Assembly: GCF_011397635.1 (NCBI RefSeq)
Contig: NC_064771.1
Span: forward strand, 16,555,379-16,619,378
Reading direction: 5' to 3'
From: Epinephelus fuscoguttatus
Taxonomy: Eukaryota > Chordata > Actinopteri > Perciformes > Serranidae
Length of the DNA stretch: 64,000 nt
In this document: positions 52,601 to 64,000 of the stretch, one piece after another
Numbering within the stretch: position 1 is the first letter of the stretch
How the letters are laid out: each line of letters opens with the position of its first letter
Notes under the pieces: generated by a model
Told to the model about the DNA's origin: nothing
Seen by the model: the letters and a program-made list of their open reading frames with translations, nothing else
Database searches by the model: none
Program-made: the position numbers and the translations under genes

Positions 52601-55600
52601 TCAACATGGTCCATGTTGTGGAAACCTTTGTATTGAAGACAAAAGACAGGTTGTTAAAAACACATGCCGAACACAATTACTGTTGAAATTTATATATTAC
52701 AAAGTGACAGGTTACTGCAACCACATTACTTTTTCCTAAAGTGCAGCACAGCTACAATTTCAGTATTAGATTACAGTTACAAATAGAGCTCCAATGATTA
52801 ATCAATTAGTTGTTAAGTATTTTTTAAATTAAAAAGGAATTGATTCTGATTCCAGCTTCTTAAATGTGATTTACAAGACATCTAAGGATGTAATCTTGGG
52901 TTGTGGGGAAACCTGATCTACTCTTTTCACTTTTTTTTGACATTTTAGAGACCAAACTGCTAATCAATTAATCAAGAAAATAATCAACAGATTAATCAAC
53001 AATGAAAATTAGTTGCAGGCCTAGGTACAGATCTAATGGGATGTTACTGTTTGTTACTTCCAGTCTGCTAATATTAATGATTACACAGACCATGTCTCAC
53101 TATCAAATAACAGTGAAAATTCCGCAAAAGTTAAAATATAGAAAATAAGTAAAATGTTTACGAATGAACCAACAAAAACTGACTATGACCTGGAGTCTCA
53201 AATACTGCAGACTCTATCATAATTATATAACCTTAAGATATAGCGTTTCTGCAATTTCTTGCACTATTTATAATGATAATGTGTTTTAAATCTATGAGTT
53301 TATTGCCTCGGTTAATCCAAATACCACAAACAGTCTAGTGCAAATGTACAGTAACAAGCAGTTAAGAAGTGAAGTGATAGTTGATGAATGGCTTAGGTAA
53401 TGGAAAAACTAAAATCAGCTACAAGTTTGATAAATGATTTAGCGTTTAAGTGAAAAAAAATTGTACGATTTCTGGGGGGGCATTTTCGCCTTTTTTGGAC
53501 AGTTTGACAGTCATGAAGTAGAGATGAAACAGGGAGAGATGAGAGAGGATGGAATGACATGTTACAAAAGTCCCCTGGTATCGAACTGGTGATGTTGCAG
53601 TTATTTGGCATACACTACAGCTACCTAGATGCTTTGGTTTAATTAATTTTGTTGGCTAAGATGGGAAAAAAACTCACTGGTTCCAGCTTCTCAAACGTGG
53701 ATATTTTCTGATTTTGTTACTGTTCCATGAAAGTACCAAATATGGTCAGGACTTTTGGTTGGACAAGGCTCTACATTTACAGACTTCACTACAGGCTTTG
53801 GGAACTTGTGATGGACATTTTTTTTATGATTTGCTGACATTTTTAGACCAAATGATTAATCAAAAAGTAGCCAGTAGACTCATAAATCATTATAAATAAT
53901 TGTTAGTTGCAGCCCTAATGCAGTTACTTACTTTTCCAAAAGAGTAATTTAATATGTTTTTGTTTGTTTTTTCTTTAAAAAAGTAACTAGTAATGGAAAA
54001 AGTATCACTGCTTTTGAGTAACACGTCAATCAATCATTATAAATCGTAATCTATCAAGGTCAATTTAAATTGGCAACACCAAAACCTAAATGGATTATTT
54101 GAAACAAACCAAAATAGCACTAAGTCCAGATTTGTTCCTGTATTGATCTGTCTGACCTGCGGTCTTTTGAGCTCCCGGGCGACCTTGGCGTTGTGATCAC
54201 ACAGCTCAGCAAACGGCTTCCCACAGAGGAGGTAGAGTTGTGCTGTCTTGACAAACCAGTCCATACGGTTGCTGTCCAAGTCTGTCTCAAAGACGCTGAG
54301 GGCGCTGGACACATGCGCAAACTGCTCTGTCGGGTCGGGCTTCTTGAAGAAAAAGATGGGGTAGCGGCGATCGCCCCCAGGGTAAGGCTTTCTGTTGGCA
54401 TCACTGCTGATCAGACTCTCTTTGGCTGCAAAGGCCAAGTCGCCGAACAGTCCGAAGCACAGACCCTCGGGGTTGGCCTTATCCACGGGACGGGTGGCGT
54501 CCTTGAACATGTGCTGGTAAAGGGTGCTGTCCTTGGAGCCAGAGAGCAGAAAATGAGGGTCGTGCTGGTGGCGCCACACAATACCAGTGGTCACGTCCTT
54601 GTGTTCCTCAAATGTGGCGAAGGGAATGAAAGGTCTGCGGACATCCCACACGTAGATGTTGTGGTCCACCATCATGGAACAGGTGGCTAAATGAAACTTC
54701 CTCTCAGGCCGCCACTTGACCCGCGCCACTGAGGCAATTGTCTGGACACAGTAGATCTCCTTGGCCCGGTTTGTGGTCATGTCCCACACTTTCACCATCT
54801 TGTCCCTGCCCCCAGTGGCCAGCCATCCCCTGAAATGGAAATAAAGGGAGAAAGCTATTAACGAACAACAAAGTAAATTCCTACTACTAATTGCCGGTGA
54901 CATACAGTCTGACCCACGACACCTTTAGAAATAAAAACCCCAATTTCTCAGTTGGTTTATGTCACAGAGTCACTTCCTTCTACCTGTCATCAGGGTGCCA
55001 GTCACAGCAGAACACAGGGCCAGTATGGGCAGTGAACATTCGCTCGTAGCGGTCCGGCCGCCTGATGTCCCACAGCTGGACATTACCATTCTCAAAGGAT
55101 GCAGCAAACGTGAAATAATCCTTCATGCTGAACTGGACATCTCTTACACTCTCTGACTGACCTGGAAGAAAGAGAGAAGGGAGGAAAGCAACCACGATAT
55201 TAAGCAATGAAAACCACAGAATAGTTTGTTTCCCAATTTCTATCAGTGACACCACAATAGAATAAAGATCACGTGGGTATGAAAAAGAAAATAAACACTC
55301 TGTGGCTTTGAGGAAAAGCAGCTCATGTTCACAAATACAGTTCAATATTGATTGAACTTTCCTTGGCCATGCAAAGAAATAACACATTAAAATTCATAAT
55401 TTAGGTGGTGTCCCCCTTTAATGGCAATAAATAACCTGATGAGTATTACAAAATATTTTACCTGAGAAAGTGCTGACCGACTCCTTTTTGCGCAGGTCGA
55501 AGCACTTCATGAAGCCATCCTGCGAGCCACTTAGCAGCATGTAAACCTCTGTGGGGTGGAAGCACACCTTGTTGACAGTACGTTTGTGCTCAGTAAAAAG

Positions 55601-55942
55601 CTGGTCCTGTTTGTTACGAGAGGGTTTCCCCAGGTTCCACGTGACCACCGCCCCATTGGTGGCCGCCGTGGCCAGCAGGTTCTCCTCCATCTGGTGCCAC
55701 ATCACATCCGCACAGCTGAAATTTAGAGAGGGTTTACGGCCGACACGTAGATTCAGCTTCTCCACAAACTGCTCCTCCTCCAGCGCGTAGATCTTGAAGA
55801 TGTTGCGGCCTGCTACCACCACCTGCGTGGCGTCACGGCACACGCTGATGGCGTTGGCAGGAGCGTCCAGGTGGCAGAACATAGTTTGACCACTGATGGA
55901 ACTGCTGCCAAGGGCTGTGGTAACCCGTGACATCTTCTCCAT
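49690..55942 (-). CDS. wdr24: WD repeat-containing protein 24 (GATOR2 complex subunit)
   Basis: Core subunit of GATOR2, which relieves GATOR1 inhibition so that amino acids activate mTORC1 at the lysosome. Nine coding exons in gene order: 55462-55942, 54984-55161, 54157-54829, 52513-52625, 52303-52430, 52104-52208, 51641-51978, 50615-50799, 49690-49858, giving 789 residues (human 790). Start [12 protein letters not shown] matches human. An N-terminal WD40 propeller occupies about residues 20-360, with blades such as [37 protein letters not shown] and [13 protein letters not shown]. The middle is acidic and low complexity. Helical repeats follow ([20 protein letters not shown]). The C-terminal zinc region, with [33 protein letters not shown] and CPAGCGHLC, is the RING-like fold that gives GATOR2 its E3-type module. 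Introns contain several MITEs. The promoter is shared with the divergent gene at 58030. Confidence 0.96.
49985..50295. repeat. MITE remnant in a wdr24 intron
   Basis: ggacagagccaggctagctg and gctaagttaagctagccagc, then gtacagacatgacagtggga, are phrases of a widespread percomorph MITE. Degenerate and non-coding. Confidence 0.6.
50955..51080. repeat. hAT-like repeat end in a wdr24 intron
   Basis: ccactggtttccaacctggg followed by cactaggggtcgccaaaacg is the standard hAT-type terminal phrase, here as a short remnant. Confidence 0.6.
52785..53025 (+). repeat. hAT-like MITE copy 1 in wdr24 intron 3
   Basis: Starts gattaatcaattagttgtta, carries gattccagcttcttaaatgt, and ends aatcaacaatgaaaattagt|tgcaggcc. 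Its terminal parts are inverted repeats. Confidence 0.7.
53670..53920 (+). repeat. hAT-like MITE copy 2 in wdr24 intron 3
   Basis: Same family and orientation as 52785-53025 (ggttccagcttctcaaacgt ... attgttagttgcagccctaa). It lacks the first terminal portion and is separated from copy 1 by 650 bp. Confidence 0.7.
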
Positions 55943-56327
55943 GTTCCTGGAGCAGACAACAGAGATTTCATTTGAGCTCAGAAACAATAACAGTGACAAG
56001 ATGCATCAAGAGAACCACAGATTAATTTACTTTTACAGCACCGCTTCAAAATAAATATGAGCAACATGCTTAGTGTTTACAAGACAGTTAAAAAAATCCA
56101 CCAGAAGGTGGCACTGTAAGTTACATTTACACAGTGCTTGGTGTAGGGGGCAGGAGAGGTGGCAGTATTCATAATATTTACGTGTGTTTTACATTTTCGA
56201 CAATGTAACAGCTGCAGTGCTTACTTGTTGAAGAACCACTGGCCTCGTCACTGTCTGCAGCTGCACAGTGTCCTCTTCATGTGCTCCCATGAGAGCCAGC
56301 TTACTACAGAGAGATTAGTATGTGAAC

Positions 56328-56328
<1 letters not shown>

Positions 56329-56369
<41 letters not shown>
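56329..56369. repeat. (AC)n microsatellite
   Basis: About 20 perfect ac units in the wdr24 5' intron, adjoining the left end of a MITE. Likely length-polymorphic. Confidence 0.97.
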
Positions 56370-56372
<3 letters not shown>

Positions 56373-56374
56373 CA

Positions 56375-56935
56375 TGTAACAGTGGTAGAATGTAACTAAG
56401 TATATTACTTATTACTATAAGTACTGTGCTACTGTTTAAGTTTGAGGTACCTGTAACATAATTCAGTATTGCTATTTTATGCAACTTTATACTTTTATTT
56501 CACTTAAATTAAATTCACTGGGAAATATTATACGTTTTACTCCAGTACATTTCTTTGACAGTAAAAGTTACTTTTAACATTTAAAAACATGATGCGACAT
56601 AGTTATATGATATGATGCAGCACTATACTATTAAGGTACCCAGAAGTACACAAAGTATCTAGAACTGGCTCCACATTAAAGGACTACACATTAAAATGCT
56701 CTTACACCTTAGTGATGAAAACAGATTGATATTCTATAACAATGAAACACTGTGAAAGGAGACATCCTGCAAATACTAAAAAGTAAATTTTGCTGATAAT
56801 ACTTGTGTACTTTTACTGAAGTAACTTTTATAATTCAGGACTTTCACCTGTAACAGAGTATTTTAAGACTGCGGTGTGTCTACTTTTACTTAATAAATGA
56901 TCTGTGTACTTCTTCTTCCATTGCATATTTCCTGG
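56375..56935. repeat. Percomorph-type MITE in the wdr24 5' intron
   Basis: Starts gtggtagaatgtaactaagt and ends aatgatctgtgtacttcttcttcca. The interior has ttactccagtacatttcttt and tgtacttttactgaagtaac. I recognise this as an abundant spiny-rayed-fish element, about 560 bp, non-coding, with long subterminal inverted repeats. Confidence 0.7.
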
Positions 56936-57699
56936 GTTTACAATTAGGACAGATATTTGACGTCTATCACAAACAAAATTTAAAAAGATCTCTTACAAAA
57001 TGATCTGTTTTGTACACTTTAATCACAAAAATATGGAAGCTAACACTAATTTTTATGTAAGCATCTCGTTATCATAGGGTACCATAATAACCTTGACGCT
57101 TTAGTGTTATAATCTCAAACAGATCATTATTTTACATTGTAAATACTGTCAAATGTCCATTCTGTCTAACCCAATGATAGCTGAGGATTCATACGTGTTA
57201 TTCACCTTCTGCATCGCGCTGGTGACTGATTACTGACTCTTGTATGCTAAGAGTGAAGGTATGATGATGATGCGGTGAAACACAAACCGAGCACATGCCG
57301 ACAGTGTGAGAGAAGCTACTCACCCAAATAACATGTACAGTAAGCTACTAACACCACCATGCACTACCTAATAATACACCCTGGTTTGCTGCTTTGGTTA
57401 TGGTTCACTTCGCTATGTATATCCGTCAGCGCCTTCACGGTGCTCACTTGTCTGCGGGCGTGCTGTCTCCAAATAGCTAAACTCATAGCAAAGTGCACTA
57501 CCACCATAAACATAACTGGAATGTGAGGCTAATGCTAACAGGCTAACCTAGCTACCGAGCACTTTTCGTCCAAGCAAGACCAAACGAGCATGAAACAAGT
57601 TCTACAAGTATGTCGCACAATTAGAGAAATATCAAAATGATGTATTGCATTGGGTAGCAGTGTCTATTTAAAGTCATAACAGAGTATTTCAGGAGACAA

Positions 57700-57830
57700 A
57701 CCTTCTGAAACTGTTGTTCACAGCTTGCGGCACCGGAAGTTGTATTTCGCGCTGTCGTCTCGCGGGATTTTCGTGTGTCATAACGGAAGACTCGTCACGC
57801 TGGTACAGATCCTTCAGGAGTTTACTGCAC
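57700..57830. promoter_or_regulatory. Divergent promoter of wdr24 and the 58030 gene
   Basis: A GC-rich patch between the wdr24 5' exon (minus) and the plus-strand 5' UTR. It contains tgcggcaccggaag (57726-57739), an ETS/GABP-type site identical to one in the uqcc4 promoter, plus ctcgcgggatttt (57759-57771), close to the ZBTB33-like TCTCGCGAGA class but not a full match. No TATA box. Confidence 0.5.
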
Positions 57831-58029
57831 TATTTTCTGATTTGTTTAATTGATTAGGTGACCTTCAAACGAAGGTGAACGCAGCATTTGTTGTGTCAAA
57901 GCGAAGCAGTTTAAGGTTTGATAATAATAAAACATGTTTAATGTCATAGTGCTGTAGAATAGAGGTTTAACAAACTGACTTCTGGGTTATGTTTGTGTCT
58001 GCAGGTGATGGTGTGAGCTCTCTGCTGCC

Positions 58030-61000
58030 ATGAGTGCTCTGTTTGCCTGTGAGGATCCAGCCACATGGAGGAGTGTGTATGGGAAATACTGGGATGTAGT
58101 GGAGGCAAGGTCCAAAGCCAAGAAACCTGGGAAGCTGCTGAACCTCGAGAAATGGTAAATCCTTCACAAAATCACACTGTCTATTAAATCTGTTTAACAT
58201 GCTGGCTTTCAGTATGATGTATAATTAATTTTTCTTCAAGCCACTTAAAATGCATGTCTTGATCTTAGTGGGGACAGCTGTTCTTGAACGTGGAAATAGC
58301 AGTTTCACAAAACAACGGTACAGTACCAACTTAAGGTACACTTCACTCGGTTGTCATGGAAATGGATGTCTCGATATTTCAGCTCAGTAGCGGTGTGATT
58401 TCATTACAGCACCTCTCATCCATGTTTGCTTTAAGGGGAACACCACCTGCATTAAGAATTTCAATATGTTATTTTCATGGCCTGGGAAAGGTCAGTCTGT
58501 ATTTGTGAATATGAGTTACTTTCTCTGAAAGCCAGAGACCAGAGGAGGAAGTCTCAAAACTTCTGATGTCTGGGTGTATAAAGTCTGGACCATAGACAAT
58601 GAATGGGAGCCTGATTTTGTGAACCCCTTTCCCAATTCATTATCTTTGGAGCAGCTCCAGACGTTATGCCCTCTGACATCACACATTTTTTGCACTCTAG
58701 CTTGAACGTATGAATTTTAAAAAGTGTAATTTCACCAAAATAATATGCCATAATATGATGTTAATTCTTGTCAATTAATTTAAATGGATTTTAATTTCAT
58801 TGAAACAAACACTGTTTGCCCCACAAGCATGTTTACAGGATCTATTGGTATAAAGCATAACCATGCAGTTACAGTCAGAATTTAAGTTGCCGTATTCAAA
58901 TTAGTATCTTCTTGTCCAGGAAGTGTTTACTCTATGAAAACTGAAAAAAAAAAAACTCCACATGTGATAAAGCTGAAAAGTCTAGTTAAAATATCTAGAA
59001 GAAGCAAGTAAGTGGGCCTTGAGTCATGATCGTTTCATCAAATATCTTCACTAAGCACTGGACGATATGGAAACTTCATGTCACGATTTTTCTGGCAAAA
59101 ATAGTTACGATTCACGATATTATACCAATAATCCTCAAAGTTCGATTAAAGCTCTCTGGCACAAAAACATACTGGAATCACTGGATGCATCACAGATGGG
59201 ACACACCTTTTTTTTTAGTGAATTAAAAACAAATAATCTTAACCAGGCTCTTCAGCTATTTGAAATGCCATCATATTTTTGTTTAAGATATGTTATGTTT
59301 GTCAAGGTTGGTGTGTGTGCAGCCTGTTTTTGCAGAGCCTTTTTTTCTTGTTGGTTGCCCTGTATTTTCTTTGGGTGCTGCTGGACAACGTAGTCACAAT
59401 GATCCCGATAATGGAAATTCACCACAATCAACTTATTGTGTGTTTTTTATGGTGATCTGCTATTAAATCGTATATCATTCAATCCCCAATCATGACGTGC
59501 TTTTACACCAGGCTTACAGCTTTTTCAAGACTGAAGATACAACAAAGTATATCTATGTTTATCCCTGCATATGAAATGTGTTGTATGAATGAGTGTAGTT
59601 GACCTAAATGTAACTAATCCTAACCTGTGTGTCCCTGTGGTCAGGTACCAAGAGGAGCTGCCTACACTCATTTCAAGTCGACCTGACAAACATGTCACCC
59701 AGTCAGAGTTGGTGAAACTCATGGAGTGGAAGCTCACTGTAAGTGGACTCTAGACATTAAATCATTAAAATGCAAGGAACTTGAACACACCCACAACAAA
59801 ACACTCCCTCTAACATTCAGTATAAGTATGAAGAGTCACTAACAGACTAACAGTTCATCAGCTGTGTCCTTGATCGGCCCCGTGTGCTTTTCTGCAGAGA
59901 GGGAAGTTCAGGCCGAGGCTGCAGCAGCTGGTGGCGTCCAACAGTGAGGACACCGTGGAGAAATGTTCCAGAAAGGCCTTCAGCCTCCTGCCTGATGTGC
60001 AGGCAGCCATCGCCGAGCTCAGCTCCTTGAAAGGAGTTGGTCCAGCCACCGCTTCAGGTTAGCACAGCATCTCTGTTTCTGCTTTATCGAACCTGCTTTT
60101 AGCAAATAGATAAAAGCTTAAGAATTCATATTGATGAAACGTCGCTGTGATCCTCTGAAAGCACAAAGCGAAAGCCTTCTCACCAAGCGCACGCTGCTGT
60201 AGGATTGAGCGGCTGGGACTCCCCGCTCTCTGTTTATATAGTTTGTATTCACCTCATGGCTGCAATCGGCTTGGCTTGGGGCTGACTGTCCATTTTGTTC
60301 CAGCTGTGTTGGCGGCGGGAGCTCCAGAACAGGCTGCATTCATGTCAGATGAAGCCATGGAGAGTGTACCGGGACTGAAGCCCATCCAGTACACAGCCAA
60401 GCACTACACTCTCTACCTGGGCAAGATGGTCGAGTGCACTGGGAAACTAAACAAAGGTGAGCAGATGACAGGGGCACAAGGGTGGTAAGTGCATCTGTAC
60501 ACAAATATGATACACTGCTAAATAAAATACTAGTTTATTAAGCCTTTGCTTGCTGTCTCCAGGGTCAAAACAAAACACGGAGAAGCAGCCTTCAGTTTCT
60601 ATACACCATGTATCTGAAACAAACTCAGAAACTCTCAGTTCTTTTAAATCAAGACTTAAAACTTTTCTGTTCGCCTCCGCCTTTCATTCCACTAAATCTG
60701 GGAATATTCAGTCATATTTTGCACTGTAACTTTTATTCTCCCGTTTAAAAAAATGTATTCAGACTTTTACACTGCCTTTAAAAAGTGGAAGATTTTCTGT
60801 CCTTTTATTGCTCAACACTGAATCAAAGAAATTCAGAGTGGCTTATTTAGAAATGTAATTTATTTTGCATTTTATACTTTAAATTATTTTATCTCACTCT
60901 GATATTGGACGATCTTTTTCTGTTGATCACTGTCCAAAAAAAGCCACATGCACTGTATTTTGATTCTGATGCCTGGCCTCCCCTCTCGTCCACAGTGGAT

Positions 61001-61177
61001 CCCCAGCGGGACTGGACGCCCCACAGGCTGGAGCTGTGTCTGTGGGCGTCGACCACAGCCAAACAGCAGCAGCTCCCACTTCTGAGGGATGTTGATGTGA
61101 AGGCCAGCAGTGTGGTGGAGAAGTGCTCGGACACTGACGCAGACCAGAGACCAACGAAAAAGCTTAAAACGAGATAA
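58030..61177 (+). CDS. Conserved protein of unknown function with helix-hairpin-helix-like motif
   Basis: I do not recognise a named family. Five exons with good splice sites: 58030-58154, 59645-59738, 59898-60057, 60304-60456, 60996-61177, giving 237 residues; codons stay in frame across all joins, which strongly supports a real gene. It starts MSALFACEDPATWRSVYGKY and is rich in Trp, Tyr and Lys in exon 1. Exon 3 ends and exon 4 begins with LSSLKGVGPATASAVLAAGA, which fits the hairpin-with-GVG loop of HhH DNA-binding motifs such as those in DNA glycosylases, followed by DEAMESVPGLKP. Exon 5 has WTPHRLELCLWASTTA and a basic end, RPTKKLKTR, that could be a nuclear signal. A nuclear nucleic-acid-binding role is inference only. 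It shares a divergent promoter with wdr24. Polyadenylation signal near 61250. Confidence 0.85.
59040..59490. repeat. Dispersed repeat in intron 1 of the HhH-like gene
   Basis: cactggacgatatggaaact ... cacgatattataccaataat is the 'gcgatatgg' phrase of hAT-like fish MITEs. A shorter relative lies at 22312-22390 (ggtggacgatatggcctata). Confidence 0.5.
60563..60735 (+). mobile_element. LINE remnant: extreme C-terminus of a non-LTR reverse transcriptase
   Basis: Plus-strand translation gives KHGEAAFSFYTPCI, then SSFKSRLKTFLFASAFH near 60638, matching the usual ending of fish L2/Rex-type LINE ORF2 proteins. Heavily 5'-truncated, in the last intron of the HhH-like gene. Confidence 0.6.
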
Positions 61178-62285
61178 AAGCGATTGCACGGTATTCTTTT
61201 AGATTAAATTTGCTTAAATGTTTGTCTGTTTTTTGTATTTTCCCAGAATAATAAAGCCTTTATATCAAATTATGGTCTATAAAATGTCTACAAACATTGA
61301 AAAAATGGCCATCACACTCAGAGCCCATGGTCATATCTTCAAGTATGTATTTTTTTCTGACAAATACTACAAAAATACAAGAAGTTTTTGATAACAGAGG
61401 GCTGAAAATACATCTAAGGAGCTGAAACTGGTGAGTTTCTGCTTAAAAACGCCTTAAATATCACTAATCGATAAATTGCAAATCAATAATAATGATGTGC
61501 TTAAACACACTTGGAAAAAAAGCAGTAGGATGTTGCCACAGTATTGTTCTTTATTTATATTGTTTCTAAATTAAAGCAAAGTACAATGAACAGTACAAAA
61601 TAAAACAAAATATATTCATATATATACAATATAAAATGGTTCCGTTCAGAACATTTAAAAAGTACAATAGATTGTGAAATAATTAATGAGGACTTTGATA
61701 TAAATTATCCATATGTAAATTTAGTTTTTCCTTTAGTTTCCTCATGACCGAGAGAAAAATAGCTTCTTCTGCTTCTTCTTTTTGTAAACGCTGTGTCGGT
61801 TCGACCTCTTGTCTGGTCTGAGAGATTGAACCTCATAAGCTTGGCACCATTTTTTTTTTTTCAATACAAGTAAGCAGCTCATGAAAAACTACCACAGCAG
61901 CACAGATATGACTTTTTTCTTTTTAAACTCTTAACCTTCAGAGGGAAACGACTCTCATTTCAAGAAACCACTTGCTGATATTTGCATGACCTCGAGTGGC
62001 TCAGGCAGTTTTTGTGTACCTAGAAACTGGGAAACCAGGATGTTAGTGATGTTCTCTGTTACAACCAGTCTCCAGAAGGAAACCCTGAATGCTGTTACAG
62101 ACTTTATGCTTGCTTCTAGCTGCAGTGATTACTAATTTGTTCCTGATTGACTCAGACTGTAGACTTTACATTTTTAGTATAATGGATCTCTGTTGAACTG
62201 TCACAACCTACAAGAATTGGATTCACAGCTGCATGTTGAGTCTGCACTGTCCCATCCAGTTTATGTTGTTTAATTTTATCGGCTA

Positions 62286-62580
62286 ATTAAAGGTGCAGTG
62301 TGTAAAATTTAGTTGCATCTTGCCAAGAGGTTGCAACCAATGGAATAACCTTCCACTCTGAAGTACAGCTTAGGTTTGCCTTCAGGTAATGTAAAAATGT
62401 GCATGGCCTTCTCTGGAGCCAGTGTTTGGTTTGTCCTTTCTGGGCTACTGTAGAAACATGGCGGTGCAACGTGGCGGTCTCCATTGAAGAGGACCCACTT
62501 CCTATGTAGAAATAAATGGTTTATTTTAAGCTAACGAAAACATGATTCTTAGTTTCAATTATACGCTAATGAAAATTATA
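62286..62580 (+). repeat. Percomorph-type MITE, 3'-truncated
   Basis: Starts attaaaggtgcagtgtgtaa and carries gagccagtgtttggtttgtc, ctactgtagaaacatggcgg and gaggacccacttcctatgta. I know this consensus as an abundant element ending in an inverted copy of its start; here the final part is missing. Confidence 0.75.
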
Positions 62581-63649
62581 GCTATGACTAGAGACCATCT
62601 TGCCTTTAAGTTACTCCATAGGGTTCAAGGGCCGCTCCCGTATTCCTACCTACAGACTTCTGGCTCCCTTGCTCAGACCACACCCATCTTCAAACTCAGC
62701 CTTCATTGTGAACTCAACTATATACCTTTAAAGATTTGCGACTGCATCTGAAGGTGAATGCAATTGTGATGCTATTATGGTGACAAAATTTTGAACCCAT
62801 CGGCTATCAGTCTGACAATGACAATGCTGCTTTCACACCACCACGCTCTGACCAAGAGTGTTCCCCCTAAAAGCAAAGTTTTCTAAAAGCAGCTGCTGCC
62901 GCTATGACTTCGTGAAACACTAGCAGAAGTGCAGGCTAGCTTGTCGCTGCATACTGTAGCAAGACAACGGACATCGCTGTGTAACTAGACAATTTACCAG
63001 TCATCTGAAGTTTGGTGGAAATGTTATCCAGGTTATCCCTGGTTGTCCTAACAATTTGCTGGCGCCATAGCTCCGGGTATTCAAACACCAACATTGCCAG
63101 CTCCTCCATCTTGTCTTCTTTGCTCTTCTGTGATGCCCGCTAATCAGTCAGACAGGTAGGCGGCAATCACTAGTATTTCAACACAGTGAATTCAGCGTGG
63201 CACAGCAAAATCTGTGCATGTGCACGTAGGGGGCAATCGTTTCATACCCCTACTGCTGTGATGAGGGTCAATATTTCAGGCCAGTAGAAGCAGCCAGAAG
63301 ACATCCCAGCCAAGATTTCCTCTTCCACGTGCCAGTCATTTTGGCTAATCTCTATAAACAAGTATCTGCATTCATTTAAAAAAGCTAATATAAAGCTAAC
63401 TCATCGTCAGACATAGCCGATGGGTTCTGAGGTTACATTTTGGCCAATGCATTCTGCCTCTCCACATGGACTGTTAACTTGCAATTCAAACCTGACCACA
63501 ACATTTCCGATACCAAAATTGTTCAGTTGCATACTGATTCCTTATACATACACAGAATCAGTTTTAATAAACGTCTTCTGTGGTAGTTCCTGCTACAGTA
63601 GGTGTCACCACGATGATTTTGCCACACTGTCGTGGCTAGTAAATTCACT

Positions 63650-64000
63650 TTCTGTAACCATTTATCCTGTCAGGGGTCGCTGGAGCTTATCCCAGCTGAC
63701 ACTGGGCAAGAGGCGGGGTACACCCTGGACAGGTCGCCAGACTATTGCAGGGCTAACATATGGAGACAGACAGCCATTCACGTTCACATTCACACCTACA
63801 GACAATTTAGCTTTTAGCCAGTTAACCTAACCTGCATGTCTTTGGACTTTGGGAGGAAGCCAGAGTACAAAAATAAAAACCACGCTCACACAGGGAGAAC
63901 TTGCAAACTCCACATAGAAGGGCTCCCCCACCCCAAGGTTCGAACCTCCCACCCTGGGTTTGAACCAGGAACCCTCTTGCTGTGAGGCAACGAAGCTTAC
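63650..64000 (+). repeat. Long copy of the 'tacaccctggacaggtcgcc' dispersed repeat, running off the window
   Basis: Contains gggtcgctggagcttatccc, tacaccctggacaggtcgcc, tgcatgtctttggactttgg, acagggagaacttgcaaact and ccctcttgctgtgaggcaac, in the order known for this very common fish LINE-tail-like repeat. Same family as 22836-22972. Confidence 0.8.

Larger units (their letters stand above)
61178..64000. other. Right-end intergenic region: repeats only
   Basis: After the polyadenylation signal of the preceding gene, the DNA is AT-rich with a minus-strand AATAAA near 61550. A MITE lies at 62286-62580 and a LINE-tail-like repeat at 63650-64000. I see no supported gene. A weak minus-strand frame at 61740-61850 with a lysine-rich end is listed under rejected items. 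Confidence 0.55.

Noticed and set aside
53961-54700. 165-codon plus-strand frame antisense to wdr24 exon 3
   Set aside because: Mirrors the WD40 coding exon; no independent gene evidence.
61740-61850. Minus-strand frame ending in a lysine-rich stretch (YKKKKQKKLFF), upstream of an AATAAA near 61550
   Set aside because: It looked like a basic protein C-terminus, but no acceptor precedes it (a poly-A run does) and the lysines come from a simple cttctt repeat. A 3' exon of a gene further right cannot be excluded.

Overview
This window is vertebrate nuclear DNA, almost certainly from a percomorph teleost. The genes are multi-exon with GT-AG introns, their products read as close orthologues of human proteins, and the non-coding DNA is full of short AT-rich DNA-transposon remnants of kinds I know from spiny-rayed fishes. 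No retrovirus, LTR element, Polinton, CRISPR array, tRNA or rRNA gene was seen. Exon boundaries were placed by eye from splice sites and reading frame; for every gene complete in the window the summed coding length divides by three.

Layout, left to right. 637-5678 (-): pdpk1, all exons up to the end of the kinase/linker part; its PH domain lies left of the window. 6353-9266 (-): tsr3, an 18S rRNA modification enzyme. 9689-12859 (+): gnptg, gamma subunit of the mannose-6-phosphate phosphotransferase, divergent from tsr3 across a short CpG-type promoter. 14642-26957 (-): the C7orf50 homologue, whose long introns carry transposon remnants and, on the opposite strand, two receptor genes: an unrecognised seven-helix protein (19406-21038) and gper1 (24797-25945). 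28801-30838 (+): uqcc4, a mitochondrial complex III assembly factor, which converges tail to tail on an H3.3 histone gene (31585-32237, -). 35772-37707 (+): the C8orf33 homologue. 40842-44477 (+): anks3, a ciliary ankyrin/SAM scaffold. 49690-55942 (-): wdr24, a GATOR2 subunit. 58030-61177 (+): a small gene of unknown function with a helix-hairpin-helix-like motif, divergent from wdr24. The last 2.8 kb holds only repeats.

Most of these genes (pdpk1, tsr3, gnptg, uqcc4, anks3, wdr24) are, from general knowledge, on human 16p13.3. C7orf50 and GPER1 are neighbours on 7p22.3, and C8orf33 is on chromosome 8. The window is therefore a mosaic of blocks that are separate in human. The genes are not an operon. 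The functional links are loose: pdpk1 and wdr24 both feed mTORC1/AKT signalling, and gnptg supplies the lysosomes where GATOR2/mTORC1 works.

The points most worth a second look are the atypical seven-helix gene with its start codon at an exon end, the threefold F-x-F-N-F motif in the C8orf33 homologue, the perfect 27-bp hairpin and larger inverted repeats in a gnptg intron, a cluster of a 12-bp palindrome in pdpk1 intron 1, and a 14-bp block shared by two separate promoters.
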